A DNA stretch of 60,000 nucleotides, taken from positions 47,048,001-47,108,000 of the forward strand of contig NC_087067.1 in NCBI RefSeq assembly GCF_963678635.1, in the 5' to 3' direction. Every line of letters starts with the position of its first letter. The first letter of the stretch is position 1. The position numbers were made by a program, and so were the translations under genes. Positions 1-11,354 of this stretch are shown one piece after another. Source of the stretch: Symsagittifera roscoffensis (lineage: Eukaryota; Xenacoelomorpha; Acoela; Convolutidae). The notes under the pieces were generated by a model that did not search any database, had not been told where the DNA came from, and worked only from the letters and a program-made list of their open reading frames with translations.

Positions 1-162
1 TATGGTTCAAATTGAATTTCACTTGGTTTATCAATGTCCCTAATTATTGGATTGTGCACTAAGCAACTTGGTGCAAAACTGAAATGAAAAAAAAAATTTG
101 TTAAACTCAATGGCGATTTTGACTTTCGAAATGATCTTCAAAAACTGTCAATTGAACAAGAA

Positions 163-397
163 ATGAAAAGTGAAACATTTGCATGTGGAAAAGTGATTCT
201 TATAATAGCAATAGCTTTTTTAGTTTTCTCAACTTTAATGGCTGCCTTGGCAAATTCTGACAGTGTTTTTGACGCCATTCTTACTAATTTGACCGACAGT
301 AGCAAAATGAAACTGGAAATTGGATTCTGGGAAATATCTATTGAAATACGCGATGAAAATGGTTCGATTGACTTTCAAAGCCAAACAAATGTCCAAG
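163..397 (+). CDS. Gene A exon 1: claudin-like tetraspan protein, N-terminus
   Basis: First coding exon of a predicted four-pass membrane protein of the claudin/PMP22 type. It starts at the ATG at 163, has TM1 at about residues 10-29, then the start of an extracellular loop with the motif EIGFWEIS, matching the G-x-W core of the claudin loop. The loop cysteines that usually follow the tryptophan are absent here. The exon ends in phase 1 (CCAAG|GTATATG). Joined to 15326-15532 and 15850-16160 it gives an uninterrupted 250-residue protein with TM2 about 102-125, TM3 148-165 and TM4 216-239. The same exon plan recurs in genes B, C and D downstream. The role is probably junctional or a general membrane tetraspan; substrate or partner cannot be told. 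The pairing with the distant exons is inferred from phase and family structure. Confidence 0.72.
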
Positions 398-2624
398 GTA
401 TATGCTCAGCCTTTTTTGTAAATGACTTTTTATGTTTCGCAAGTGCCATTTTTAGCAAGATTCAACTAACGTTGGACAAATGACTTCGCAGCGCAAACAC
501 AAATTCTGTTTTTTTGTCATTGATCCTAAAATGATTTATAAGCTCCATAACGATGATTAAAGGCGAGACTCAGATTAAAACTAACTTAATTTTTATCTTG
601 GTTTAGCTTGTTAAACCTGTCAGTTGAGAACTTTCCAGCTCTCATTCCGTAATTCACGTGTGTAAAAACTGGATATCAAAACCTATCCACGTGGAAGTTC
701 TAGATGCGAAAACGGCCTCCAGTCGCAAAAAAAGAGCTTCGTTCAACAAAAATAACTGTCTGGACTGTGTGGAAATAAGAGAAACGGACTAAATTAAACA
801 GGCTGGATAGCTTTTCAAAGATCAAAAAATCACATCAAATAAAATATGATTTACAAAAACTTCGCTTTTTTTTACCGTAGAATTTGTTTTTTTTTACGGC
901 AACTATTGGCTGACATTTTAAAATGTTGTCAAAAAGCAATCAAAATTGTGAATTAAAATGCGACAAATCTGAATTTTTAATGGGCTACATAAATATGTAA
1001 GAGTTGGATAGTTCCAATCCTTCTGTTATCGTTTTCGACAGAAAAAGTTAAGTGAGCGCTTTTTAGATAAATTGTGGCTGAAAAAGAAGAAAAAAAGAGG
1101 AACAAATTTCCAATCAGATAGATGTTTATGTTCGAGAAAGAAAGTAAAATAACCAAACAATTTGAGAAACTTTGTAGTTTTTGCTTTAGAATGTTTTTGA
1201 GCTGAGAACGATTTCACTCAGCTTGTTAAAACACTTGACAAAATTTGGCCATAATTGAAGTCATTTGACCAAAAAAAAAATACAAATTCTAATTTTTAAC
1301 CAATTGAAAAAAAAGATGATTTCAGATGGAAAAAAAATTATGTTGAAAAAGTTCAACTTGCTAATGCCAGTAGAAATGAAAAATTTTGAAAATTTTTTGG
1401 CTTCATTGAAAATAAGAATTAGTATCTTTTGTGTGGTATCCAAAAATTTATCGATACATTTCGAATCATGGACTGCAAAGTCAGCACTTCTTACCTTTTT
1501 TTGCTATAAAGCACTAATACAAATTGGGCGGAAACACGGCTATAAAAAATATTCTTCTTATTGAATTTTATGAGCGCATAACAAATTTAAAAATTTCAAT
1601 CATAAATTACAGTAAAATCATATTCTGGTTCTTTCTTATCTTTTGTGTTGCTATATCATTTCGTCGATATAGATACAGAAAAATAAAAAGGAATATTTGG
1701 AATTTTTAGATCATGTTTTACTGCTTGTTGTTCACTCGACGCGCCAATATATAACAATTGACAATTGGTAATTGATGACAATTTTGGAAGGCGACAATGC
1801 GTCAAATTAGGCTTAGTTGAAAGTAACGACTCATAAGCAAAAAACTACAGTGCCGATTTGAACTATCCGGAAAAAAACTAACATAAATTTGAAAATTCAA
1901 ACGTGTTTCTCTCAAATTGGTCGAGAGACAAAAAGGAAAGAGTACAAAAATTGCTTAGATCTCTACCTGAATTATGGTGCAATTTAGTGTGCGAAATTCG
2001 GAACAAAAATTTTGCTAAAACGATTCATTTTGCTTTTTCTTAGACAATCAAGAATTACACTAAAAAAAACAAGTTAAGTGATTAGAAATCTATCTCAAAA
2101 AAAGCCAATTAAATAGCTCAACAAATTTTTCTATAGTAAAGTCATCTTTAGTTTGAGTTAAGCAAAAAGTTTGGGTTTTATTTGAAAAAAGTGACAATTT
2201 TTGGCTATCAAGCAAAATCATAATTCATTACACGTTTTTGGAAATTTTAATATTGTTGGGCTATAAAGAAGGATTTTTGGATACTTTTCTCATTTACTAA
2301 AAAAAATTCTGTAAATTCATAAAAATAATAAATTCGAAAAAAAAATTTCTGCGCAATTCTTGATTTACTGAAAGACGCCAAAATTACCCATCTCTTGGTA
2401 AAATTTTTGTCCTGAGTTTTGCAAAACGGATTACGTAGAAAATTAATAAATCCAGTAAAATTGTCAGAAACTTTTGTTTTGTTCGTTTCTTGACCAATCT
2501 CGAATCAATTTGAGAAAAACGCGCCTAAACTTTCCAATGTTGCTTGTTTTGTCCGGACATTTAAAATCAGCACTGTTCTCCTGCTGAATGTAAGCAAAGC
2601 GGAGCACGCGCCCTCTACTTGTTT
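398..2624 (+). other. Gene A intron 1, 5' part; no gene seen
   Basis: AT-rich sequence with many poly-A and poly-T runs. The only open frames are short, overlapping and without family resemblance, for example both strands of 1261-1564. I see no exon, RNA gene or element here. It is the first part of a 14.9-kb intron whose length comes mostly from mobile elements. Confidence 0.6.
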
Positions 2625-3147
2625 TGTTCCGACTTTCGATACGAAAGTCACGGAATATTAGTGCTCGGGGTGAGTTTTTTTTCTTCAGACAAATCTCGAC
2701 TTTTTAACTAGCCATTTTTGACAGGATTTTTTTTAATATCATTCAAATTGCTTTGCTGTCCTGAGCTTAAATTTGAAAAGATATTTCACCTGTGATCATT
2801 TTTCGTAAAGTTATGGGGGTTTAAAGATTATCATTTCGGCCAATTTGGGACAATTAATGCGCGATATATTTCGCGCTATTAACGCCTAAGCGGAGAGTTA
2901 ATCCGTCTTAGAAATCGTTCCAAGTTGTGTAAAAGAAGCTTATTTGCCATAATTGGTTTGTTACAAGGAGCGAAAACAATCCTTTTAAACTATGCGTGTG
3001 GGGGGATGATTTTCATTAAAAAAATTCACATTTTAGATTAAAAAATTCTTTTGATTTATTTCATTGAATTTTTAAATGTTATTACTGTTCCATAAACTTT
3101 AAAAGGCTGTCGGAGCATTCAAGGCTTTGCCCTGATACAAGCAGTCT
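2625..3147 (+). mobile_element. Helentron-like non-autonomous element, copy 1
   Basis: About 520 bp, one of four copies in the window (also 3148-3661, 44983-45497 and 48211-48762 reversed). The start carries TGTTCCGAC followed by a near-palindrome GACTTTCGATACGAAAGTC. The end carries a TGTTCCGAC inverted repeat in subterminal position (degraded here), then a hairpin of the form CAGGGC-TTT-GCCCTG (one mismatch in this copy) and a terminal GCAGTCT. An internal palindromic block GCGCGATATATTTCGCGC is also shared. Subterminal inverted repeats plus a 3' hairpin and no coding capacity resemble helentron-derived elements (HINEs). The class assignment is inference. Confidence 0.6.
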
Positions 3148-3661
3148 TTTTCCGACTTTCGATACAAAAGTGACGGAATATTTGTGCTCGGGGTGGTTTT
3201 TTTTTCTTCAGACAAATTTCGACTTTTTAACTAGCCATTTTTGATGAAGTTTTTTATACCATTCAAAAGGTTGTCCTGAGCTTAAATTTGAAAAAATATT
3301 TCACTTGTGATCTCTTTTCGTAAAGTTTAAAGATTGCCATTTTGGCCAATTTGGGACAATTAACGCTCGATTTGTTTCGCGCTAGTAACGCGTAAGCGGA
3401 TATTTAATCCGTCTTGAAACCGTTCAAAATTGGTTGAAAGAAGCTTCTTTGCCATAATTGATTTGTTACAAGGAGCAAAATCTATTCTTTTAAACTTTAT
3501 ATGGCGTGTGGGGGGATATTTTCATTTAAAAAAATTTCAAATTTTAGAAATTTTTTTTTTTCATTTTTTTTCATTACATTTATTTTTTAAATGTTACTTC
3601 TGCTCGATAAACCTTAAAAGGCAGTCGGAACATTCAGGGCTTTGCCCTGTTACGAGCAGAC
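3148..3661 (+). mobile_element. Helentron-like non-autonomous element, copy 2 (tandem)
   Basis: Second copy head to tail with the first, separated only by a few T residues. Its 3' end keeps the perfect hairpin CAGGGCTTTGCCCTG, the subterminal repeat GTCGGAACA and the end GCAGACT. Head-to-tail dimers are common for rolling-circle elements. The left LTR of the Ty3/Gypsy element begins 22 bp after it. Confidence 0.6.
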
Positions 3662-3683
3662 TTGTTTATATTTTGTCAATAAT

Positions 3684-4667
3684 TGTCGTCTTCAGGATTT
3701 TCGCACACAGTCTTGCGAAGCTATCCCTTTTACCGTGCTAAAGCAGGGGGCACTAAGGCTCGGTATTAACGACAATCCCTAAAGGGTTATTTTAGTGGTA
3801 AGTTGTCCTCTACTGTATTCCATTGCTCCCCCTTGGTCAGTGATGCTCTTGCTCGCTATATCTCGCTTGAAGTCGCGTATAACGAATTCCTTTCTCTCAA
3901 ATGAATTCAATATATATAAGTCTGAATGAATACAAAGGGCCTACTAGTTCGGCCAGCGTATAATTTAATAATATACAACAGAATGGATTGCGATCTGTAC
4001 ACGCTTAACAATTTCTTCTCTGCGTACTCGGTCAGTACACGTGTCGACTAAGCTCTTTGACTTGTGCTAGCTTCTGCTCTAACTAATTTTCCACAAGGCA
4101 CTTCGACTTGCGTTCTTACTTCACTCGCTGTGAAACAATTAACTGATGAGTTCAGATAGCGACCACAACTGGGACCTACTGAATCTTACGCTCGTTAACT
4201 CGTTCTCTTTTAAAATCCGCTCTCTAACCTCCACTTCTTATCTCTATTTGTGCTCCGTTTTTGTTACAGTCACGCCACTTCATATCGGTGCTGTCATCCC
4301 CTTAAGCACAACCGCCCCCTATGGTTTTCCCTTTTACCTACTCCCCCTGTCAAAGCTGACGGGTCCCAAGTCCGGGGTTTTTATCGATTTGTTCACGTTT
4401 TGTAAATACATCCCCCTGCGGTTGGCATCGTAAATCGGGTAAGTACCGAAGTCGTATGATTCTTATCAGTTAAATCCCCCTTTCGCTACTTACTTAAATA
4501 CCAACTGACTTCGGTGTCAAATCTTGACCCAAGCAACAAAGTCATACAATCCCAATAAACTAACCATAACCCGATTTTGAACCAAATTTACGAATATTTT
4601 CCCTATCATGTTAGGATAAAATACACGGTCGGTAAGTCGAAAATTTGCTAGAATTACCGATTCTACA
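3684..4667 (-). repeat. 3' LTR of the Ty3/Gypsy element
   Basis: 984 bp, matching 14180-15159 almost base for base. In element orientation it begins TGTAGAATCG and ends AAGACGACA. It differs from the 5' LTR by scattered substitutions and by a CCAC insertion near 4092. A TATA-like run at 3911-3920 lies about 750 bases from its element-sense start. Confidence 0.93.
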
Positions 4668-4679
4668 GTCTTCCCTTCT
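4668..4679 (-). other. Polypurine tract next to the 3' LTR
   Basis: In element orientation the bases just before the 3' LTR read AGAAGGGAAGAC, the expected position and composition of the plus-strand priming tract. A longer second purine-rich run (4705-4735 on the minus strand, GGAGGAAAAAGGGGGG core) lies a little upstream. Confidence 0.6.
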
Positions 4680-4880
4680 AGTCTATTATTCTCCCGAATA
4701 ATGTTAGGTTTTTCTCTCCCCCCTTTTTCCTCCATTAAATACGGAATTACTGACTATATACAATCTATACTTTATTTAGGTGTAGGCTATATTTAAGTTT
4801 AAGTTTAAGCTATAAGTTTAATCAGTTCCTTCCTTTATAAATTCTTTGGTTATTAGCGAGAGTTTATACACTGTCCTCTC

Positions 4881-5406
4881 CTAACTTTCGGCCCCCGAAT
4901 TGGTTGAGGATTCGTCATATTCGTCTGACCAATTCCCCTCTCCCCATTGGGCCTGGAGCGCCCGACATTCTTCCTCCCCAATGGTATGTCTGATTTCGTC
5001 AAAGAGGTCCCTAATTTTGGGCCTATCACTGGGCCTCCTCCTCCTAGCCCTTGCTATGTCGGAGAGAGAAATTGAGTGGGTGCTTGCAGAGTCCTCATCA
5101 CTCTCCCAACTGAGAAATCTCTCCCGCCCAGACTTCTTCGAAGGCGGTTGACCCTCGGTCGAGCAAGTGTCAGTTGCCGGGTCCAGGGCGGGCTCATGTA
5201 CATGAAATTGGCCCGCAGTTGAGCAACTCTCCAGATCGGGCTCCCCCGGATTGAACTTCCAGAGAGCTGTGCTCACATCCGACACCATTTCTTCGACTCT
5301 AGGGTAGTGTCGGAAAGGCCGTGGGGCACCTCGCCCCCGTAGAAACAACCGGAACTAGGATGGTGAAGAAGGCTCGGAGGATGAAGGATCTCCACACAAT
5401 TGTCAT
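4881..5406 (-). pseudogene. Extra ORF between env and the 3' LTR (accessory-like, frame broken)
   Basis: The main open frame gives about 135 residues from the ATG at 5288 down to 4881 and is open back to about 5348. It is hydrophilic, acidic and serine-rich with an arginine cluster (ARARRRRP) and an acidic end (WSDEYDESS). Just upstream in another frame, from an ATG at about 5406, lies a short hydrophobic stretch (ILRAFFTILVPVV). The two may once have been one protein, separated by a single frame change near 5340. I recognise no family. Position after env is where retroviral-type accessory genes sit, but function is unknown. Chance open frame remains possible, although GC and codon texture match the rest of the element. 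Confidence 0.45.
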
Positions 5407-6046
5407 TTTGGCGACTTTTTTTTTCTTTTGTAATTTAGAGAATTTACTAAAATTCGACGGTTCCTTGACGACTGAATTTTGATAGTAACAATGCACGGTT
5501 TCAACCTTCGTGGTTCTCTTTTTCCCTTATCTTCACCTGTTCAGATGTTCGTATCGAGGCGACACAACGGCCCGTCAATCAATCGGTTGCTTTTACTTAA
5601 GATTGTAATCTGTCATGTTCGTCGGTTAACCTGCAAGCCTGGTCACGAAAGTCTTGTATGCTATGAATTAGCCTGAGCTTGCGCTAAATTAACCTGATTA
5701 GGTCTTTACGCATCCTACTAAATTGTATCGTGTGATCGCAAACCTCTAGTCAGTTCCCGTCAAATAAAAGCACGTATGGTTATATCATGAATGAGGGGTC
5801 AGCAGAGCTGACTCGGGGACATGACTGCTATCAAGTTACTCCTCACGGTGTGATCCAACCCCATCCCTTTAGATAGATATGAATGTTTGAAACGAAGTAA
5901 TGATATCCATGAGGTGGGGTCACACCCTAGTATAGTAGCACCGAATACGATGAGCATTATATTGAGTTCATGAATATATAAAATGTTTTAGACTCACAAC
6001 CGGTCGGACTGGTTCTCACCCTCCTGGTTGCCTCATCCTCCCCTCC
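5407..6046 (-). other. Non-coding spacer of the retroelement between env and the 3' ORF
   Basis: About 640 bases inside the element with only short open frames. No motif recognised. Confidence 0.5.
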
Positions 6047-8429
6047 TCACAGACTGGTGTCCATCAGCGCGCTTGTACCGATCCGGGGTCCACGTCCAGA
6101 AACCCCCTTCCACTTGCCTCGCATATAGTTAAAGCCTGGTCCCATCAGCGGTGTGCTCGACGCCCCACTTCCCTCTGTGGTCCTGGTAAGGTTCACTTCA
6201 TCGAATGATGAGCTAGCGGGTACTCTGGGGGGTAGGTATATCTGCCCAGAGAACGAATCATCTCTGGAGGGTCCCTGGGGATAACTGTTGGGTCTCTGTG
6301 ATCCACCCTCGTAGTTGGGATCGTATCTAGGTGGCGGCACCCCTCGATGTCGTCCTGGTGGCGCACAACAGTAGGAGTCCTCGAAGTTCGCGCCTCGTTG
6401 GCGATGCCTATTAATTCCCAGTAAACGCACCCTCCTTGAAAAACAACGCCAGTACACGCAGCCCAATATTAAAAAGACTGCGACCAACAGCCAGATCACC
6501 AGTCCCAGTTGCACAGGTCCACTGCGCATCATGTGCCAATGAAAAGGGGTGTGTTTGCGTAAAATTTCATCAGCAAAGGGCTTGGCAATCTCCGATAGGG
6601 CTTTTTCGTCCACCGACCCCTCTGGCAACTTGATCAGATTGAGTCGGAGTGCTTCGACCATCTCACTCCTCGCCTGCTCTCGTAAGATCTCCGGTATCAT
6701 GACTCCTGGGAGGTTCTTTTCAGCTTCCTCCAAAGTCGCAAACAAGGTCCGGATCAACGGGTGTTGTCTGATTGTCACCGTTAATCCAGTCTCGTACTGG
6801 CAGGTCCGTGGATCTGGCACTAGGACCAAAGCACCATCTGGCGTTTCGATCCTACCATCGCAACTAGGTCGTAGAAGGCAACTTCTGCAACCAGATATGG
6901 GTTCACCCCTCTCCTTAGGTCCTCTGCTGTAGTTGAAAAGCGTATAATCGTCGTCCCGTGAGGTTACCAAATAAGTTGAGTCGTCCAGATACACAGCCGT
7001 GGGGATTTCTGGCAGAACAATCACCTCCTGAGGGCACAACTTCAACGCATTTGTAGGCAAGTCGAAGAAGAGACTTGCTAGACAAGATGATTCACTACTT
7101 CGGGACATCGCGAAAGGTCGGAAGCAAAGCTTCAACCGGCTGCTTCCACTGCAATGAGCTGAGATCACTTCTCCAGATACTTCTGCAAAGTTGTCCCGTC
7201 TCTCCGACACCAGCAAGTGCGTATTTACAAACTTATACTGAGTCGCTATCGATCCCCCATTCGCCGGCTGGGGAAGAGGAGTCATCCGATAGACGTCGTG
7301 CAGGCCCATTGTGTGGTGTACAGGAATGTTAATCAAAACGTTGATCCCAGTTTCCGTGATCACCGTCGACTGCACCAACTCGAATCCATAGTACGTCATC
7401 AGTTCGTTCTGGGTATAGCCTCTTGCATCTTATCCAGCTGAATTCCATCTAAGATACTCGTCAGTACTTCCGGGGGAACAAGAGTAGCGGGAATATATCC
7501 TCGCGTCAATGAACTCAACGCATCGTCCAAGATATACCCGTAATTGTGTACTGCCATTTTGAACGCTATCAGTTCGGCTCTGATGGTGTCAAAAGTCGCT
7601 GAGTTGTTCGCAATCACTGTGGAAAACTTCAATGTTTGTCCATAGAGGGAGTTCCACCTATGCATCTTACAGGCACTTTCCTCCTTTCGTTGGTCGTCAG
7701 TCCCACCTAGAACATGCCTCAATAATCCCCTGAACAGTTCGAAGTTTGCATTCGAGTCGTGCGATATCATTTTCAGCTGGGTCTGCGTCTTGTTAAGAGA
7801 GTGGCCCAAAAGATGCAACCTCTCCCCAGTCTCGAGTACGATGGTCCGGACAGCCCCATCCAAGAACGAAGCTTCCTTGCCCAGCTCATCCAAGTTCGAG
7901 TCTCCGTCACAAAGACAAAGAAGGAGAAGTAGTGACAAAACCCTTCCTTGAGTATCGGAGCTAACACTATGGCCGCCGCAACTCCTCCCAGCGCTAGCTT
8001 GATCCACCTTTTTACTCTCGTGGAGCTCCTTTCGTGCTTGTCGACGAAGGTCGTAGCTCGGTTCTTCATCTCGTAGAGCACGGCCTCTATTTCACTAATT
8101 TCGTACTCAATGCCTTTGAATGCCAGGTAGGTTAGATTCACAAATGCTTCCGAAGTGATTTTGTCACCGCAGATCTCGCCATCCCATTCTTTCCAGCGAT
8201 CCGCCAACATATACTGATGTTACTGGAAGGCTATATCGAGGAGTGTCCGATTAATCGCAGGGACCACGGGGAATGGTACCGAAACCCAAGAAGTTTCCAT
8301 TGCACTCGCAATGATGAGGGGAGTCTCCGCCATGAACACTGCTCCGGCGGTATGGTTGATCGTCACTGCCGATGAGGGCCATACTCCAAGTAGCAAGAGG
8401 ATTGCCAGCCCGACCAGCCATGAGTTCAT
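6047..8429 (-). pseudogene. env: Retroelement envelope glycoprotein gene, disrupted
   Basis: Class I-like fusion glycoprotein of the retroelement. The first piece (8429-8220) begins with a clear signal peptide (hydrophobic core LAILLLLGV) and N-glycosylation sites. The second (8210-7773 frame) carries a furin-type site STRVKR followed directly by a hydrophobic Gly/Ala-rich stretch typical of a fusion peptide. The third (down to 7399) is helical, heptad-like and rich in leucine. The last (7399-6047) has a cysteine-rich part (CRSCLLRPSC), one membrane segment near residues 300-320 of that piece, and a tail of about 120 residues with a PPRY late-domain-type motif. Breaks: an in-frame TAA at about 8217-8219, a frame change near 7900-7930 and another near 7400-7412. 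The gene is therefore not translatable as one protein. Layout resembles env of errantivirus-like elements and baculovirus F; exact kinship is not established. Confidence 0.82.
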
Positions 8430-8777
8430 ATGAGGATTACAATTTACGATCCAAACGGCAATAATAAAAAAAAGAAAGACTAAATGAATAAGACCATCGC
8501 ATCCCTAAGTATCTGATTTTCCCCTGGAATTTGGAAAGCCTATAACCATTAAAGTATAACCATTAATTTGATTAAAGATTTCCCTTAAGTTTTAAGTTTT
8601 GGTCTCCCCCTTATGAAATTATAGCAAAAAATAAATTTTTTTTTTTTTTTTGGGAAGCCCTTTTTTAAATTTTTTGTTTTTGGAATGCCCTATTTTTTTT
8701 GAGGTCCTAATTTGTCTAGCTAATAAGTATAACGGGGAAAGAAAGTTTTAATAGTGTTTGTCTGATTGGTGTTGGAG
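8430..8777 (-). other. Spacer between pol and env
   Basis: About 350 AT-rich bases with homopolymer T runs (8638-8651, 8693-8700). It follows the pol stop and precedes env. A splice acceptor for an env transcript could lie here but I cannot pick one. Confidence 0.5.
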
Positions 8778-10484
8778 TTAGCCCCGCTCGAACTCGTCAA
8801 TCCCAATGCGAACAGGAGGTCGCCGTCTACGACTAGGTCGGCCCTCGCCCTCTGCCTCGTGGTCTCCCCTCAACTCCAAGGACTTGTTAGGTTCTGGTGG
8901 AGCGAGTTCCTGGTCCGCTGGCGCGTTCGGATGGTCGTCTTCCCTTCTGGTCTCCAGTTCGGCAGCGTCGTAAGTCTCCACTACTTCGGCTTCGATTTGG
9001 TTCGGATCCTCTATTGGGTTAGGGCTCTCTAGGGGTTTGTCGTTCAACCGGGCATTCGGAGGTAGTTGTGGGGTAGGTAACCTCAATGGTCTTAACTCGT
9101 GGGTCTCTCCAATAGCCATTTCCAACTCGTCGTCTCTAATTCCAGGGTCGTCAAAGAATCTGACCGACCGTGAAGGGGTCGGACGCTTAGGGTGGGAAGC
9201 CTCGTTGGATTGCGGGTTCTCCTCTACATACGGCTTCAACATGTTAAAATGCAAATACCGGACCTTTGCGGGGGTGGAGGGTTTGGCCACCTTGTAATTC
9301 ACTTCAGAGACTTTGGTCAAAACCACGTAGGGCCCATCCCATGGTAGGAAGAACTTCTTCGACTTTATCTTCTCTTTCGTCCAAACCCACATTTTGTCTC
9401 CCGTCGCGTACGGTTCTCCATGAACTCTTTTCCGATATTGATCCTTCTGGCGTCGCTGATTAGTTCCCAGTAGCTCTCGAGCGCTGCTATGGGCGTCTCG
9501 GAATTGTTCGTCGAGCCATTCTACAAACCCATCCTGTGTCGGAACTTCGTCGTAGGGTTTTGGGTAGAACAGGTCGATTGGGTACTGGCATTCTTGTCCA
9601 TGTACTAGATTGAAAGGGGTCGCACCGGTTGTTTGGTGGATGGTAGTATTATAGACGAAATTCAAGTAGGGCAATACTGTATCCCATGTCCGGGGGTTGT
9701 CCGCGCAGTACTTTGAAATGACGTCCGCGATTACCCTATTATGACGTTCTACCTGTCCATTGCCTTGGGGGTGGTACGGGGAAGTGCGGGATTTATCGAT
9801 CCCCAGTAATCGGCATATTTCGAGAATGAGATTGCTCCCAAAGTTCTTCCCTTGATCGGTGTGCAGGATGTTCGGTGCCCCAAACTTGAGTACCCAGTTC
9901 TCGACTATCTCCCGGGCCACCTCTGCCGAATCCGTGGATACAAGTGGGACGGAAATTGCATACTTCGTGAACAAGTCCGTCATCACTAAGATGTGCTTCG
10001 CACGGGACTTTGCTGCCAACGTCACGGGCCCTAGGATGTCCGCCGCCAATGTGTTGAATCGGATCCCCACTTTAAACGGGACAAGCCCAGCGACCCTCTT
10101 TTTTCCTCCTGTGCTCCGCGCTGCACAAGTGAGGCACCATTGTATCTTCTTCTCCACGTCTGTCCTCATGGTGGGCCACCAGAACCGTTGACGAATTCGA
10201 GCGAGGGTCTTTTCAACTGCAAAGTGTCCGCCGCTAATCTGCGAGGAGTGCAGCTGGTTGAGGATCTCCTTCCGCCCGGTTGCAGGAACAATCGTCTGCA
10301 ATGACGGACGCAAGTCATCCCTTGGGAACCATTTTTTATAGAGCACCCCCCCCCCTCGGATACTTAGTTCGTTCCATCTAGACCAGTAAGCTAGGGCCTC
10401 GGGTCCGTACTGTATCGCCTGCTCTTTGGGAATGAGGTTTGTCCCCAGAGATGGCATATCACCCGCGTCGCCTCCCAACTCCGC
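8778..10484 (-). pseudogene. pol: Ty3/Gypsy integrase region of pol
   Basis: Inserts the element DNA into the genome. The frame is open for about 566 residues. In order: an HHCC zinc-binding domain (LHSSQISGGHF ... WCLTC), the catalytic core with the D,D-35-E residues (AADILGP, HTDQG, GQVERHN), and a C-terminal GPY/F module (WDGPYVV ... YLHFNMLKPY). A long charged, proline-rich tail follows and ends at 8778. The upstream RNase H frame is the same one but is separated by an in-frame TAG at 10485-10487. Integrase itself looks intact; it is called broken because it cannot be made from the interrupted polyprotein. Confidence 0.92.
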
Positions 10485-11354
10485 CTAATAGAACACCTGA
10501 GACATCGCGTCATCCTCTCTTTGTAGAGTCGATATTTCAGAGGGCGTCCGTTCCCAGGTAATCGTTTCTTCCTCTTCCTCTTCCTGGGTCTCGCTGATCA
10601 TTGTGACAGTTTCGACTTGGTGCTGCTTTGCTTTCTGTAAGGCCAATTCGAGAGAAATGGGCTCTGGGCAAGACCCGAATGCCTTCTCCTTCTCCCCTGG
10701 CATCCAGTTGGGCCCTTCTTCTAGCATCCTGGAAAGGCCATCCGCATTTCCATGTTTAGCCCCAGCTCTGTGGACTACATTGAAGTCAAACTCTTGAATT
10801 TGCTGTTGCATTCGGAAGGTCATTCCATCGGGTTCCTTCTGCCTAAAGAGCCATTGAAGGCTGGAGTGGTCGATGCGAAGGACAAATTTTACCCCCCAGA
10901 TGTAGGGTTTGAACCATTTCACCGCTTGCAAGGCTTCTCGTTTTGTCGTTGAGTAATTCGTCTCTGTTTTTGATAGTACCCTGCTAGCGTACACAAGTGG
11001 TCTCTCCTCCCCGTTGATGACGTTCGAAAGTACAGCGCCCAAGCTGGTATTGCTCGCATCCGTGTCCAATATAAAGGTTCCCGTATAGTCAGGAAATTCC
11101 AGAACTGGGGCCGTAATAAGCTCTTTCCGTAGTCTATCGAAGGCTATCTGACATTCGTCGTTCCAGATAAAGGGCAACTTCTTTTTCGTCAAAGAGGACA
11201 GGGGACTCGCAATCCCGGCAAAGTCCTTCACAAATCGACGGTAGTAATTGCAGAATCCGAGGAAAGACCTCACCCCCTTAACTGTTTTGGGCACTGGCCA
11301 GTTCTCAACCACTTCAACTTTCTTGGGATCCACTTGGATTACCTTCATTTCCAA
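10485..11354 (-). pseudogene. pol: RT connection and RNase H region of pol
   Basis: Starts with the end of the RT thumb/connection (VRSFLGFCNYYRRFVKDF) and continues as RNase H with the catalytic aspartate in FILDTDASNTSLGAVL, then NYSTTKREALQAV (catalytic Glu) and LRIDHSSLQWL (second Asp). The end, AGAKHGNADGLSR, is the usual Ty3/Gypsy RNase H terminus. A Glu-rich linker follows. It is entered from the RT frame only through a frame change near 11340-11354 and ends at an in-frame TAG. Confidence 0.92.

Noticed and set aside
1261-1564. Overlapping open frames on both strands in gene A intron 1
   Set aside because: AT-rich chance frames made of Lys/Phe/Ile codons.
4146-4433. 95-codon open frame on the + strand in the 3' LTR, repeated in the 5' LTR at 14638-14925
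   Set aside because: It is antisense to the element. Most base differences between the two copies change the residue, which argues against selection on a protein.
6436-7441. Open frames on the + strand opposite env
   Set aside because: Shadows of the envelope gene.
8766-9463. Open frames on the + strand opposite integrase
   Set aside because: Shadow frames of a GC-richer coding region; the minus-strand frame carries all integrase motifs.
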